Assembly: GCF_003797125.1 (NCBI RefSeq)
Contig: NZ_RKKE01000003.1
Coordinates: forward strand, 1 to 64,000
DNA from: Shewanella frigidimarina
GTDB taxonomy: Bacteria > Pseudomonadota > Gammaproteobacteria > Enterobacterales > Shewanellaceae
DNA: 64,000 bases
Reading direction: 5' to 3'
The position numbers and the translations under genes were made by a program. How positions within the stretch are numbered: position 1 is the first letter of the stretch; the number at the start of each line of letters is the position of its first letter. The notes below the pieces were generated by a model. The model saw only the letters and a program-made list of their open reading frames with translations, made no database searches and was not told where the DNA came from. Below are positions 1 through 8,831 of the stretch, one piece after another.

Positions 1-27
1 AGCAAGGGCTTCTGAAAGTTCCATAAA

Positions 28-57
28 AAAATCCGATAATAAAGATTATCGGATTTT
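28..57. terminator. Bidirectional hairpin terminator
   Basis: A perfect 13-bp stem (AAAATCCGATAAT and its complement) with a 4-nt loop has a T tract on both strands. It probably ends the gene to the left of the window and insulates the racemase gene. Confidence 0.75.
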
Positions 58-70
58 CGCAGACTAGAAA

Positions 71-122
71 GATCGGTCAACCGATCAGTTAAATTTTCTC
101 GTTTTACCGCTTAACTGATCGG
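71..122 (+). promoter_or_regulatory. Overlapping inverted repeats upstream of racemase gene
   Basis: GATCGGT-CA-ACCGATC (71-86) forms one short hairpin. Its right arm overlaps CCGATCAGTTAA (81-92), which pairs perfectly with TTAACTGATCGG (111-122). The two structures share bases 81-86 and exclude each other. No T tract follows, so this may be an operator or a leader structure rather than a terminator. Confidence 0.4.
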
Positions 123-206
123 CATTAAGCTTGTTATCCCATATTATGTTTCTATCATGGGAATAGTATTTTTATAGACGTACAGCATTCAGTTACAGGA
201 GTGAGT

Positions 207-902
207 ATGAAAACAATCGGTATGATAGGTGGTATGAGTTGGGAGTCGACACTCAATTATTACAAAGCCATTAATCAAGGTGTTAAGTCTGCATTAGGTG
301 GACTGCATTCGGCCAAAATTTGTTTATACAGTGTCGATTTTGCTGAAATAGAAACCCTGCAACATAAAGGATTGTGGCACGATACCGCGATTCATTTGAC
401 CACAGCCGCTAAAGCGGTTGAAGCTGGCGGGGCAGACTTCTTATTGATTTGTACCAATACCATGCACAAAGTGGCTGATGATATCCAAGCACAAATCTCG
501 ATACCTATTTTGCATATTGCAGATGCCACAGCGGAGGTGTTGTTAGCCGATGGGATCAGTAAAGTCGGCCTACTGGGAACGCGCTTTACCATGGAACAGG
601 ACTTTTATAAGCAACGGATAAGTGATAACTATCCCATTGAGGTACTGGTTCCTTCACCACACGAGCAAACTTTAATTCATGACGTGATATATCAAGAGCT
701 ATGTCTGGGCACGATAAATCCGCAATCACGACAATGCTATCTTGGCATTATTGATAAATTATATGAGCAAGGGGCTGAGGCGGTGGTTTTAGGTTGTACA
801 GAGATAGCCCTATTAGTGCAGCAACAACATACGCATGTTCCTTTGTATGATACGACTCAAATTCATGCCAATAAGGCCGTTATGCTGGCCTTAGCTAAGT
901 AA
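207..902 (+). CDS. Aspartate/glutamate racemase family protein
   Basis: A 231-aa cytosolic protein of the Asp/Glu racemase superfamily, close to the YgeA-type amino-acid racemases. These use two cysteines as acid/base pair in a cofactor-independent reaction. The N-terminal MKTIGMIGGMSWESTLNYY motif is typical, and the two catalytic cysteines are visible in LLICTNTMHK (about residue 83) and VVLGCTEIALL (about residue 196). I chose the ATG at 207 because AGGAG at 197-201 sits 5 nt upstream; a GTG two codons earlier lies inside that Shine-Dalgarno. The gene stands alone between terminators. Substrate preference (aspartate or a broader range) cannot be read from the sequence. Confidence 0.85.
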   Translation: MKTIGMIGGMSWESTLNYYKAINQGVKSALGGLHSAKICLYSVDFAEIETLQHKGLWHDTAIHLTTAAKAVEAGGADFLLICTNTMHKVADDIQAQISIPILHIADATAEVLLADGISKVGLLGTRFTMEQDFYKQRISDNYPIEVLVPSPHEQTLIHDVIYQELCLGTINPQSRQCYLGIIDKLYEQGAEAVVLGCTEIALLVQQQHTHVPLYDTTQIHANKAVMLALAK

Positions 903-997
903 CCTCAACTCGGGATAATAAACGGATATCAAACAGTCCTTTGTCTCGCTAACTGAGTTGAATAGCCATAGGTTCATTTTCGGTGGGAATGTTAAGA

Positions 998-1028
998 CAA
1001 AAAAACGCCTTACAATATTGTAAGGCGT
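998..1028 (-). terminator. adhE terminator
   Basis: A perfect 24-bp palindrome (ACGCCTTACAAT and its complement, 1005-1028) is followed on the minus strand by a T tract, 35 bp after the adhE stop codon. Confidence 0.85.
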
Positions 1029-1062
1029 AATGTTTAAAGCTTACTGCTTATTTTAGAATCGA

Positions 1063-3660
1063 CTAGTCTTTATAAGCTCGGCCATAGAAGCTGTCTAATA
1101 GCACTTGTTTAAGCTCTTTAATCAACGGGTAACGTGGATTGGCACCAGTACATTGATCATCAAATGCATCTTCAGCAAGTTCATCCAGTTTGGCGATAAA
1201 ATCTGCTTCATTAACACCAGCATCCTGAATTGATGCAGGGATACCAATGGTTGTTTTCAGCTGTTCGATTTTTTCAATCAGTTTTTCAACTTTTTGAGCA
1301 TCAGTTTTACCACCTAGCTTTAAATAATCTGCAATGGCAGCATAACGACACAACGCTTTAGGACGGTCGTATTGACTAAACGCTGCTTGCTTAGTTGGCA
1401 TATCTGTCGCGTTAAAGCGGATCACGTTAGAGATTAGTAGTGCATTAGCCAAACCGTGAGCTAAGTGGAATTCGGCACCTAATTTGTGCGCCATTGAGTG
1501 ACAAACGCCTAAGAATGCGTTGGCAAAAGCAATACCGGCTATGGTGGCACCATTATGGACTTTTTCACGAGCGACTGGTGCTTTGGCACCAAATTCATAA
1601 GAGTCCGGTAGGTACTTAAACAATAGGTCTAATGCTTGTAGTGCTTGGCCATCACTGTATTCGTTTGCCATTACACTCACATAAGCTTCTAACGCATGTG
1701 TGACAGCATCAATACCACCAAAAGCGGTCAATGATTTTGGCATGTCCATGACTAAGTTAGGATCAACAATCGCCATGTTCGGCGTTAATTGATAGTCAGC
1801 AATAGGGTATTTCTTTCCGGTTACTTCATCGGTTACCACGGCAAAAGGAGTCACTTCTGATCCTGTACCTGAGGTTGTCGGAATGGCAACCATTTGAGCT
1901 TTAACACCCATTTTAGGGAATTTGTAAATACGTTTACGAATATCCATGAAACGCAGTGCTAAATCAGCAAAATCAACCTCAGGGTGTTCGTACATAACCC
2001 AAATGATTTTCGCTGCATCCATTGGTGAGCCACCACCTAACGCGATAATGACGTCCGGTTGGAAGCTTTGCGCAACTTTAGCACCTTGACGAACAATAGC
2101 TAAGGTTGGGTCGGCTTCTACCTCGTAGAACACTTCGGTTTCAAGCCCTTGTGCTTTAAGAATTTTTAAGGTTTCATTACAGTAACCGTTATTAAATAAG
2201 AACTTGTCAGTGATGATCAACGCGCGTTTTTTATCACTTAATTCTTCAAGTGCTATTGGTAAGCTACCGCGACGGAAATAAATAGATGATGGAAGCTTAT
2301 GCCACAACATGTTCTCAGCCCTCTTAGCGACCATTTTTTTATTGATTAAATGACTTGGGCCGACGTTCTCAGAAATTGAATTACCGCCCCATGAACCACA
2401 ACCTAGTGTTAACGATGGTGCTAGCTTGAAATTATATAAGTCACCGATACCACCTTGTGAAGCAGGTGTGTTAATCAAAATACGGGCTGTTTTCATTCTA
2501 AAACCAAAGGCTTTAACGCGTTCATCTTGGGTGTCTTGATCGGTATACAAACCAGATGTATGGCCAATACCACCCAAGGTGACTAAAGCTTCCGCTTTGT
2601 CCATTGCCTCATTAAAGTCTTTTGCTTTATACATCCCTAATAACGGGGATAATTTCTCGTGAGCAAAGGCTTCAGCATCATTAATGTCAGTTACTTCACC
2701 GATAAGCACTTTGGTGGTACTAGGCACTTCAAAACCTGCCATTGCAGCTATAGACACTGCACTTTGGCCAACGATATCAGCATTAAGGCCGCCGTTTTTA
2801 AGGATCACACTCTGCATGGCTGCGGTTTCAGCTTTAGATAGAATATGACCACCGTGGCTGATAAAACGCTCTTTAACTTGCTTATAAATGCTGTCTACTA
2901 CAATTACCGCTTGTTCAGATGCACACACCACACCATTGTCGAAAGTCTTTGACATTAATATAGAGCTTACCGCGCGTTTGATGTCTGCGGTCTCATCGAT
3001 AACGATAGGTGTATTACCAGCACCAACACCAATGGCAGGTTTACCAGATGAATAGGCCGCTTTAACCATGCCTGGTCCACCAGTGGCTAAAATGAGGTTA
3101 ACTTTCGCATGAGTCATTAACTGATTAGACAAGGCAACACTAGGTTGATCAATCCAGCCAATAATATCTTTGGGAGCACCTGCTGCAACGGCTGCATCTA
3201 AAACAATTCTAGCTGCCGTTGTGGTTGAGTTTTTAGCTCTTGGGTGCGGCGAAAAAATAATGCCATTACGGGTTTTTAAGCTAATAAGCGCTTTAAAAAT
3301 AGCAGTAGAAGTAGGGTTAGTTGTTGGGACAATACCGCAAATAATACCTACAGGCTCTGCAATGGTAATGGTACCGAAGGTTAAGTCCTCAGATAAAATA
3401 CCGCAGGTTTTTTCATCTTTGTATTTGTTATAAATGTATTCAGATGCAAAGTGGTTTTTAATCACTTTATCTTCTAATACACCCATCCCCGTTTCTGTTA
3501 CGGCCATCTTCGCCAGAGATATGCGCGCATCTGCTGCAGCTAAGGCTGCCGCTCTAAAGATAGTATCAACTTTTTCTTGGCTAAAATTGGCAAACTCGGC
3601 TTGGGCTTTGGCCACGCGCTCAACTAATAAATCAAGCTCTTGTGTATTGGTGACTGTCAT
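1063..3660 (-). CDS. adhE: Bifunctional aldehyde-alcohol dehydrogenase AdhE
   Basis: An 865-aa fusion enzyme of fermentative metabolism that reduces acetyl-CoA to acetaldehyde and then to ethanol with NADH. The N-terminal half (about 1-440) is a CoA-acylating aldehyde dehydrogenase, with its catalytic cysteine in NGVVCASEQAV. The C-terminal half (about 450-865) is an iron-dependent alcohol dehydrogenase, with GGGSPMDAAK for NAD binding and metal-ligand histidines in GGIDAVTHALEAY and GVCHSMAHKLGAEFHLAHG. Length and domain order match the family, which forms spirosome filaments. The start ATG has AAGGAAA 7 nt upstream. It is transcribed alone from a nearly 1-kb non-coding region that carries an FNR-like site, consistent with anaerobic control. 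Confidence 0.97.
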   Translation of the reverse strand: MTVTNTQELDLLVERVAKAQAEFANFSQEKVDTIFRAAALAAADARISLAKMAVTETGMGVLEDKVIKNHFASEYIYNKYKDEKTCGILSEDLTFGTITIAEPVGIICGIVPTTNPTSTAIFKALISLKTRNGIIFSPHPRAKNSTTTAARIVLDAAVAAGAPKDIIGWIDQPSVALSNQLMTHAKVNLILATGGPGMVKAAYSSGKPAIGVGAGNTPIVIDETADIKRAVSSILMSKTFDNGVVCASEQAVIVVDSIYKQVKERFISHGGHILSKAETAAMQSVILKNGGLNADIVGQSAVSIAAMAGFEVPSTTKVLIGEVTDINDAEAFAHEKLSPLLGMYKAKDFNEAMDKAEALVTLGGIGHTSGLYTDQDTQDERVKAFGFRMKTARILINTPASQGGIGDLYNFKLAPSLTLGCGSWGGNSISENVGPSHLINKKMVAKRAENMLWHKLPSSIYFRRGSLPIALEELSDKKRALIITDKFLFNNGYCNETLKILKAQGLETEVFYEVEADPTLAIVRQGAKVAQSFQPDVIIALGGGSPMDAAKIIWVMYEHPEVDFADLALRFMDIRKRIYKFPKMGVKAQMVAIPTTSGTGSEVTPFAVVTDEVTGKKYPIADYQLTPNMAIVDPNLVMDMPKSLTAFGGIDAVTHALEAYVSVMANEYSDGQALQALDLLFKYLPDSYEFGAKAPVAREKVHNGATIAGIAFANAFLGVCHSMAHKLGAEFHLAHGLANALLISNVIRFNATDMPTKQAAFSQYDRPKALCRYAAIADYLKLGGKTDAQKVEKLIEKIEQLKTTIGIPASIQDAGVNEADFIAKLDELAEDAFDDQCTGANPRYPLIKELKQVLLDSFYGRAYKD

Positions 3661-4061
3661 AGTGGTTTCCTTTAAAAATATTCAACAAATCAGTTTTGCA
3701 AAATATTCTTTGTAAATAAAATTACAACTTTAATGGGGTATTTGCTGTGATGGTGACCACAAATGCATAACTAAATGTAATTTTATTACAACAACAGGTT
3801 GTTTTGTGAACATAAACTCTATTGTTGAATATCTAACATCTGCTTATCCTAGTACGTAAACATGACGAAAATGGTTGCAACTCATTATTCAAATCTGTTT
3901 ATATCAGCCCTGTAATGAAAATATTTGGTGCATGATGCCATTAAGCCATCTTAAGTTTTTGTTAACAGTTTGATGACGTTAGGGTCTTTTTCAATTGTTC
4001 CACATTGAAAATAGTCTATTTTTTTAGCTATTTGGTTGTTTAATTAATAGGTTGAATCACT

Positions 4062-4092
4062 TTGTTTAAAATATTCTATTGAATTTAAACAA
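4062..4092. promoter_or_regulatory. Inverted repeat, possible operator upstream of adhE
   Basis: Two perfect 9-bp arms, TTGTTTAAA and TTTAAACAA, are separated by 13 bp about 400 bp upstream of the adhE start. The geometry suits a dimeric regulator. The regulator is not identifiable. Confidence 0.35.
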
Positions 4093-4160
4093 CATTTTAT
4101 GATCGTGTTATGTGCATAAGCAATGGCTAAAGCTCGTTTTGCTTATTTAATTAGAGAATT

Positions 4161-4192
4161 GTGATTGACATCAATATTTATAAAGGTAATAC
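4161..4192 (+). promoter_or_regulatory. Candidate sigma70 promoter with overlapping FNR/EtrA-like box
   Basis: GTGATTGACATCAA (4161-4174) matches the FNR/EtrA consensus TTGAT-N4-ATCAA except for its first base. The same bases include a perfect -35 TTGACA (4165-4170), followed after 16 nt by TAATAC (4187-4192) as the -10. FNR bound here would block this plus-strand promoter. The symmetric site could also act on minus-strand adhE transcription. Confidence 0.45.
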
Positions 4193-4198
4193 GCTCAC

Positions 4199-4615
4199 AG
4201 AACGGGCTTGTGTATGTTTTTTGGAGACGTTTATTCTACTTGAGTAACGAGGTGGTTTATTCAAAATCTAGATGTATTGGCTTCTAAATCAATATCGATC
4301 ACTGGTGGGTTATAAAATCCAACTATGAAACGTGGCTAAGTATGCGGTGTGAAAATCTACAATTTACGTTATTTGTGTAATGTGCTTGATACCGTCGGCG
4401 CCGAAGATAGCTTGATAGTGTCGTTACAGGAACAATTCTGCAGTGATTGGTAAGGCCTGAGATTTATGGACCGTAATCCTCGTGTTGATGCAAGCAGTGA
4501 ATATTAATATGTGTGTTTATTGTGTGTAGGCTTAAGAGAGAAGAGTGGGGAAGGTTGTGCTATTTCCCTATATCTAACCCGTTAGCGCTTGGTTGTTATA
4601 ACCAAGCGCTTTTTT
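4199..4615 (+). ncRNA. Possible untranslated transcript ending at an orphan terminator
   Basis: The promoter-like sequence at 4165-4192 points to the plus strand. A strong plus-strand terminator stands at 4584-4615, with no plausible plus-strand gene between them. This suggests a small RNA, or several, of up to about 415 nt between adhE and dgt. The 5' end is a guess from the promoter and no family was recognised. Confidence 0.3.
4584..4615 (+). terminator. Orphan plus-strand terminator
   Basis: AGCGCTTGGTT (4584-4594) pairs with AACCAAGCGCT (4600-4610) around a 5-nt loop and is followed by six T. The minus strand has no T tract on the other side, so it does not serve dgt. Confidence 0.8.
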
Positions 4616-4640
4616 ATGAAAATAAACAGGGCAATAAATG

Positions 4641-6017
4641 TTATTGCTCGCGACTTAACTCCATAATGCCAGCGGTTTTTGAACCAAATAATTGCTGATG
4701 TAAACGCCCAGCAAATTCATCGGTCATTCCAGAAATATAATCAGCAATCACCCGCATTGGATTATTATTGGCATTCCGCTCTGCTAACCATCGGTCCCGA
4801 GTATTAATCGGTAACAGACGTTCAGGATCCGAGGCAAACGCTTCAAACAATTCCATCACAATCTGTTGGCCTTTGTATTCCAACATCTGGATTTCAGGTT
4901 TACGAATAACATACTTAAATACTAATTGTTTCAGTACGTGTAATGCTGCAGCAAAGTCTGGCTCTAATTCGGCATTAAATTTCAGTAAGTCTTCGTCAAA
5001 TTGCGAATTGGTGCTAATGCCAATCGCGGTGACGAAACCGTTGACCAAGGTACCGATGGCATCTTTGCGTAAATGATGTTCATGAGAGAATAGCTTGTCA
5101 CCAATGTTAGCGATTTCCGATATCAGCCATTGATCTTTTATTTCAGTTAACTGCTCAACCACATCGCGCTGCCATTGATGTTGGTTAACAATCCCCATGA
5201 CAATAGCATCTTCGAGATCATGTACGGCATAAGCAATGTCATCGGCTAATTCCATAATCGAGCAATCAAATGATTTATAGCGCGTTTTTAAATGGGGATA
5301 ATCTACATGTGTATGGCTTTGTTCACTGCTGATAAACAACTGCCTATCCGATGCTGATAATGCTGCTAATACCCAATCAATAATGGGCATATCATCATCA
5401 AACAATCCTTTTACAGGTGGCCATTCTGAGGGTTTTAATTGGCGATGGTTGGCAATGTCGGGCCTAAGCTGATCGATATACAATTGCGAATAAGTTGCTG
5501 GGTATTTCATTACCCCAAGCAAAGTACGCCGAGTAAGGTTCATCCCCCATGAAGGGGTATAGGGTTCTAAACGAGTTAAAATTCGAAAAGTTTGCCCGTT
5601 GCCTTCAAAGCCACCGTGATGGCGCATCATGTAATTTAATGCGACTTCACCGCCGTGGCCAAAAGGTGGATGACCGATGTCGTGAGCCAAACAAATTGAT
5701 TCAATGAGGCTCATTGAATTGAGTAAATACCTAAGGTCCGGATATTTTCGACGCAGCTGAGCAGTTATGCCGGTACCAATTTGTGATACTTCTAATGAAT
5801 GCGTTAGCCGTGTACGATAAAAGTCATTCATGCCAACACCAAGCACTTGCGTTTTGGCTTGAAGCCGACGAAATGCTGCTGAATGTAGAATACGTGCGCG
5901 GTCACGCTGATATGGGCTGCGATGATCATTACGGCGCTGTTTATCTTCACCGAGTAAACGTTGCTGCCAACGACTGTTCTGTTCTGTATTACTGGACTCG
6001 ATGGTGTTATCAGGCAT
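4641..6017 (-). CDS. dgt: Deoxyguanosinetriphosphate triphosphohydrolase-like protein (dGTPase)
   Basis: A 458-aa HD-superfamily enzyme that removes triphosphate from dGTP or other dNTPs. The metal-binding HD signature is complete: [23 protein letters not shown] and the later [29 protein letters not shown] near the N-terminus is typical of the family. The start ATG has AAGGAA 5 nt upstream, and the stop codon of yfbR lies only 9 nt before it, so the two form an operon for nucleotide-pool control. Substrate range (strict dGTPase or general dNTPase) is not readable. It is close in length to E. coli Dgt (about 500 aa) but belongs to the class usually annotated dGTPase-like. Confidence 0.92.
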   Translation of the reverse strand: MPDNTIESSNTEQNSRWQQRLLGEDKQRRNDHRSPYQRDRARILHSAAFRRLQAKTQVLGVGMNDFYRTRLTHSLEVSQIGTGITAQLRRKYPDLRYLLNSMSLIESICLAHDIGHPPFGHGGEVALNYMMRHHGGFEGNGQTFRILTRLEPYTPSWGMNLTRRTLLGVMKYPATYSQLYIDQLRPDIANHRQLKPSEWPPVKGLFDDDMPIIDWVLAALSASDRQLFISSEQSHTHVDYPHLKTRYKSFDCSIMELADDIAYAVHDLEDAIVMGIVNQHQWQRDVVEQLTEIKDQWLISEIANIGDKLFSHEHHLRKDAIGTLVNGFVTAIGISTNSQFDEDLLKFNAELEPDFAAALHVLKQLVFKYVIRKPEIQMLEYKGQQIVMELFEAFASDPERLLPINTRDRWLAERNANNNPMRVIADYISGMTDEFAGRLHQQLFGSKTAGIMELSREQ

Positions 6018-6026
6018 AAAATTCCT

Positions 6027-6614
6027 TTACAACATTTGATTAATTTCGTCTAAATTCAAGGTGAAACTTGGAATAAAACAATCACGGAAATAACCTACTG
6101 CAGGGTTAGGGTTGTCGTCTAACATTTGTTCTAAACGTTTACGGGCACTATTAAATTCACTGTTACCGGCTTTTTGTTCTTCTAAACACTTTAAATATGC
6201 GCAGAGAGTATCAGCAGCTTTCACAATGGCTTTGTATTGTGGATCCGCTGCTTCACTGATAAACAGGCTGCGGTAATCGTCTTTAAACTCATCAGGTACC
6301 ATTTCTAACATTCTCTGTTCAGCAATGGCTTCGATCTTTTTATATTCGGCTTCAATTTCTTTATTAAAGTATTTTACTGGAGTGGGTAAATCGCCAGTTA
6401 AAATCTCGCTAGCATCATGATAGATGGCAATGGTTGCTGCTTCATTAGCGTCTAAGTTGGTAGCGAATTTTTTATTACTGATAATTACTAAAGCGTGAGC
6501 GACCATCGCCACTTGTAGTGAATGCTCTTGAACGTTTTCGCGGCGTACATTATGCATTAACGGCCAACGTTGGATCAGTTTCATTCGAGATAAATGGGCA
6601 AATAAATGACTCAT
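6027..6614 (-). CDS. yfbR: 5'-deoxynucleotidase YfbR
   Basis: A 195-aa HD-domain phosphohydrolase that dephosphorylates deoxyribonucleoside 5'-monophosphates. [29 protein letters not shown] and [18 protein letters not shown] closely match E. coli YfbR along the whole length, including the catalytic HD pair and the substrate-loop LTGDLPTP. I set the start at the ATG at 6614, with AAGGAG 4 nt upstream; an upstream in-frame codon would add seven unconserved residues. It is the first gene of the yfbR-dgt operon, preceded by the alaA terminator. Confidence 0.95.
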   Translation of the reverse strand: MSHLFAHLSRMKLIQRWPLMHNVRRENVQEHSLQVAMVAHALVIISNKKFATNLDANEAATIAIYHDASEILTGDLPTPVKYFNKEIEAEYKKIEAIAEQRMLEMVPDEFKDDYRSLFISEAADPQYKAIVKAADTLCAYLKCLEEQKAGNSEFNSARKRLEQMLDDNPNPAVGYFRDCFIPSFTLNLDEINQML

Positions 6615-6666
6615 GAGACTCCTTACTGCGCTCAATAGTTTGTCTCAGCTTACATGAGCTTTTCAA

Positions 6667-6693
6667 TAAAAAAAAGCGACTGTTCAGTCGCTT
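6667..6693 (-). terminator. alaA terminator
   Basis: AAGCGACTG and CAGTCGCTT form a 9-bp stem with a 2-nt loop, followed on the minus strand by a run of eight T. It lies between the alaA stop and the yfbR start. Confidence 0.85.
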
Positions 6694-6726
6694 AGTATTT
6701 TATTAGTGAGATATCTCGTTAAGGTG

Positions 6727-7941
6727 CTATTGACGATAGTCTTCTAAAAACTCACCGAACTCAGTGAGCGCTTTAGCCAAGTCTTCTTTATGGGGTAAAA
6801 AAACCACTCTAAGGTGATCTGGCTCAGGCCAGTTAAAGGCAGTTCCTTGTACTAACAGAATTTTTTTGGTTTTTAACAAATCAAGCACCAAACGTTCATC
6901 ATCACGTAAATTAAACTTTTTCATGTCTAATTTCGGGAATGCGTACAAGGCTCCTTTAGGTTTTTTACAGCTTACCCCAGGAATTTGATTAAGCAATTCA
7001 TACACCGCATCGCGTTGTATGGTTAAGCGGCCGTTAGGTAATATGAGCTCATTAATTGACTGATAACCGCCTAATGCCGTTTGAATGGCATGTTGATTGG
7101 GTACATTGGCACACAGACGCATAGACGCCAGCATTTCTAAGCCTTCAATGTAACTTTTGGCCGCTTTTAAATTACCCGACAACATCATCCAACCAACACG
7201 GAAACCTGCTGCGCGATAGGCTTTAGATAAACCATTAAAGGTAATGGTTAAAATGTCGTCAGATAAACCAGCGGCAGGAATATGTTTGGCTTCGTCGTAT
7301 AAAATTTTATCGTAAATTTCATCAGCGAATAATATTAAATCGTGTTGACGACATAGCTCAACAACCTCTAACAACAATTCTTTACTGTAAACAGCGCCAG
7401 TTGGATTGTTTGGGTTGATTATCACAATCGCACGTGTGCGGCTGCTTATTTTACTTTTAATATCGTCTAAGTCTGGAAACCAATCGGCTTCTTCATCACA
7501 ACGATAATGGACTGCTTTACCGCCAGCAAGGTTTGCTGCAGCTGTCCATAACGGATAATCAGGTGATGGGATGAGCACTTCGTCATCGGTGTTAAGCAGC
7601 CCTTGCATGGCCATTACGATTAATTCAGAGACACCATTGCCGATATAGATATCTTCAATATCAACACCAAAAATACCTTGAGCTTGGTAATGCTGCACAA
7701 TGGCTTTACGCGCAGAGAATAAGCCTTTTGACTCGCAGTAACCTTGGGCGCTGGGTAAGTTTAAAATAACGTCTCGAACGATTTCTTCTGGGGCTTCAAA
7801 TCCAAAGGGGGCAGGGTTGCCGATATTAAGCTTTAAAATACGATGACCTTCGTCTTCTAAACGACGGGCCTCTTTATGTACAGGTCCGCGGATGTCATAA
7901 CAAACGGAATCAAGCTTATTGGATTTGATAATGGGTCGCAT
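6727..7941 (-). CDS. alaA: Glutamate-pyruvate aminotransferase AlaA
   Basis: A 404-aa class I/II PLP-dependent aminotransferase, the main alanine-forming transaminase in E. coli (formerly YfbQ). The N-terminal MRPIIKSNKLDSVCYDIRGP is characteristic of the AlaA subfamily. INPNNPTGAVYS and the Schiff-base lysine in NGLSKAYRAAGFRVGW are intact, as is the C-terminal LRVVFLP arginine motif. Length is normal. The gene is a single transcription unit ending at the hairpin at 6667-6693. Confidence 0.95.
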   Translation of the reverse strand: MRPIIKSNKLDSVCYDIRGPVHKEARRLEDEGHRILKLNIGNPAPFGFEAPEEIVRDVILNLPSAQGYCESKGLFSARKAIVQHYQAQGIFGVDIEDIYIGNGVSELIVMAMQGLLNTDDEVLIPSPDYPLWTAAANLAGGKAVHYRCDEEADWFPDLDDIKSKISSRTRAIVIINPNNPTGAVYSKELLLEVVELCRQHDLILFADEIYDKILYDEAKHIPAAGLSDDILTITFNGLSKAYRAAGFRVGWMMLSGNLKAAKSYIEGLEMLASMRLCANVPNQHAIQTALGGYQSINELILPNGRLTIQRDAVYELLNQIPGVSCKKPKGALYAFPKLDMKKFNLRDDERLVLDLLKTKKILLVQGTAFNWPEPDHLRVVFLPHKEDLAKALTEFGEFLEDYRQ

Positions 7942-8136
7942 ACTACTACTCTCGATAACTAAATACGGCTTAAGTTAGCGAACCATAACGAATTTATCGG
8001 CATTGTGAAAGAGGCAAACAAGTAAAATGAATAATAATATTAGTGTTAAATGCTGATTTGATAGATGAATTAGTCTTTGCTTTAGTGTTTTATGCTGTTT
8101 ATTGGTTGTCATTCAGAGTGAAACAGGTGTTTTATA

Positions 8137-8167
8137 ACAAAAAAGCCAGCACTAAGTGCTGGCTTTT
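8137..8167. terminator. efp terminator
   Basis: AAAAGCCAGCAC and GTGCTGGCTTTT form a 12-bp stem with a 3-nt loop, with T tracts on both strands. It lies 55 bp after the efp stop codon. Confidence 0.85.
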
Positions 8168-8221
8168 GCTGAGTTGACTTGTGTTATTACTATTTTACTA
8201 ATAACTCAAGTTAACGGGCGA

Positions 8222-8782
8222 TTAAACGCGCTTCTTGAACTCGCCTGTACGAGTATCAATTTCAATCTTGTCACCCACTTTAACAAAATCAGCGACGGTA
8301 ACAGTACCACCACCGGTAATGGTAGCTGGCTTCATTACTTTGCCTGAAGTGTCACCACGAGCAGAAGGCTCGGTGTAGATAACTTCACGAACAATGTGCA
8401 CTGGTAATTCAACAGAAATAGCCTTGCCTTCATAGAAGGTCACTTGGCAAACGTCTTCCATACCATCAATGATATAGTCAGCAGCATCACCTAAGTTGTC
8501 AGCTTCTACATCATACTGGTTGTATTCTTCATCCATGAATACATACATAGGGTCAGCGAAGTATGAGTAAGTACAATCAAGACGTTCTAAAATAATATCG
8601 TCTAATTTGTCTTCACCTTTGAAGGTTTGTTCAGTACCAGAATCTAGCAATACGTTCTTTAATTTTAACTTAACGATTGCAGCGTTACGGCCAGAACGAG
8701 TTGTTTCAGTCTTCTGAACAACCCATGGGCTGCCATCTAACATGATCACGTTACCAGGACGGATTTCATGAGCAGTTTTCAT
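8222..8782 (-). CDS. efp: Elongation factor P, arginine-type
   Basis: A 186-aa translation factor that enters the ribosomal E site and relieves stalling at polyproline stretches. The full three-barrel sequence is present (KOW-like N-terminus, then two OB folds). The modification loop reads [14 protein letters not shown], with arginine at about residue 32 in place of the lysine used by EpmA-type EF-P. That residue is the known target of rhamnosylation by EarP, whose gene lies immediately upstream in the same operon (49-bp gap). The start ATG has AGGAAA upstream. Confidence 0.97.
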   Translation of the reverse strand: MKTAHEIRPGNVIMLDGSPWVVQKTETTRSGRNAAIVKLKLKNVLLDSGTEQTFKGEDKLDDIILERLDCTYSYFADPMYVFMDEEYNQYDVEADNLGDAADYIIDGMEDVCQVTFYEGKAISVELPVHIVREVIYTEPSARGDTSGKVMKPATITGGGTVTVADFVKVGDKIEIDTRTGEFKKRV

Positions 8783-8831
8783 TTCACTATTTCCTATATA
8801 TTTAGACTTTTTTTATTTATAGAGCAGTATC

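Larger units (their letters stand above)
3661..4640. other. Long intergenic region between adhE and dgt
   Basis: No convincing protein gene is present in 980 bp. The region holds an inverted repeat TTGTTTAAA-N13-TTTAAACAA (4062-4092), an FNR-like site overlapping a plus-strand promoter (4161-4192) and a plus-strand terminator (4584-4615). The minus-strand part presumably carries the adhE promoter and a long 5' leader. The open frame at 4513-4698 runs through the terminator and looks random. Confidence 0.6.

Noticed and set aside
4513..4698. Possible 61-aa gene on the plus strand between adhE and dgt
   Set aside because: It runs across a strong terminator and into the antisense of dgt, has no ribosome binding site and has a random-looking composition.
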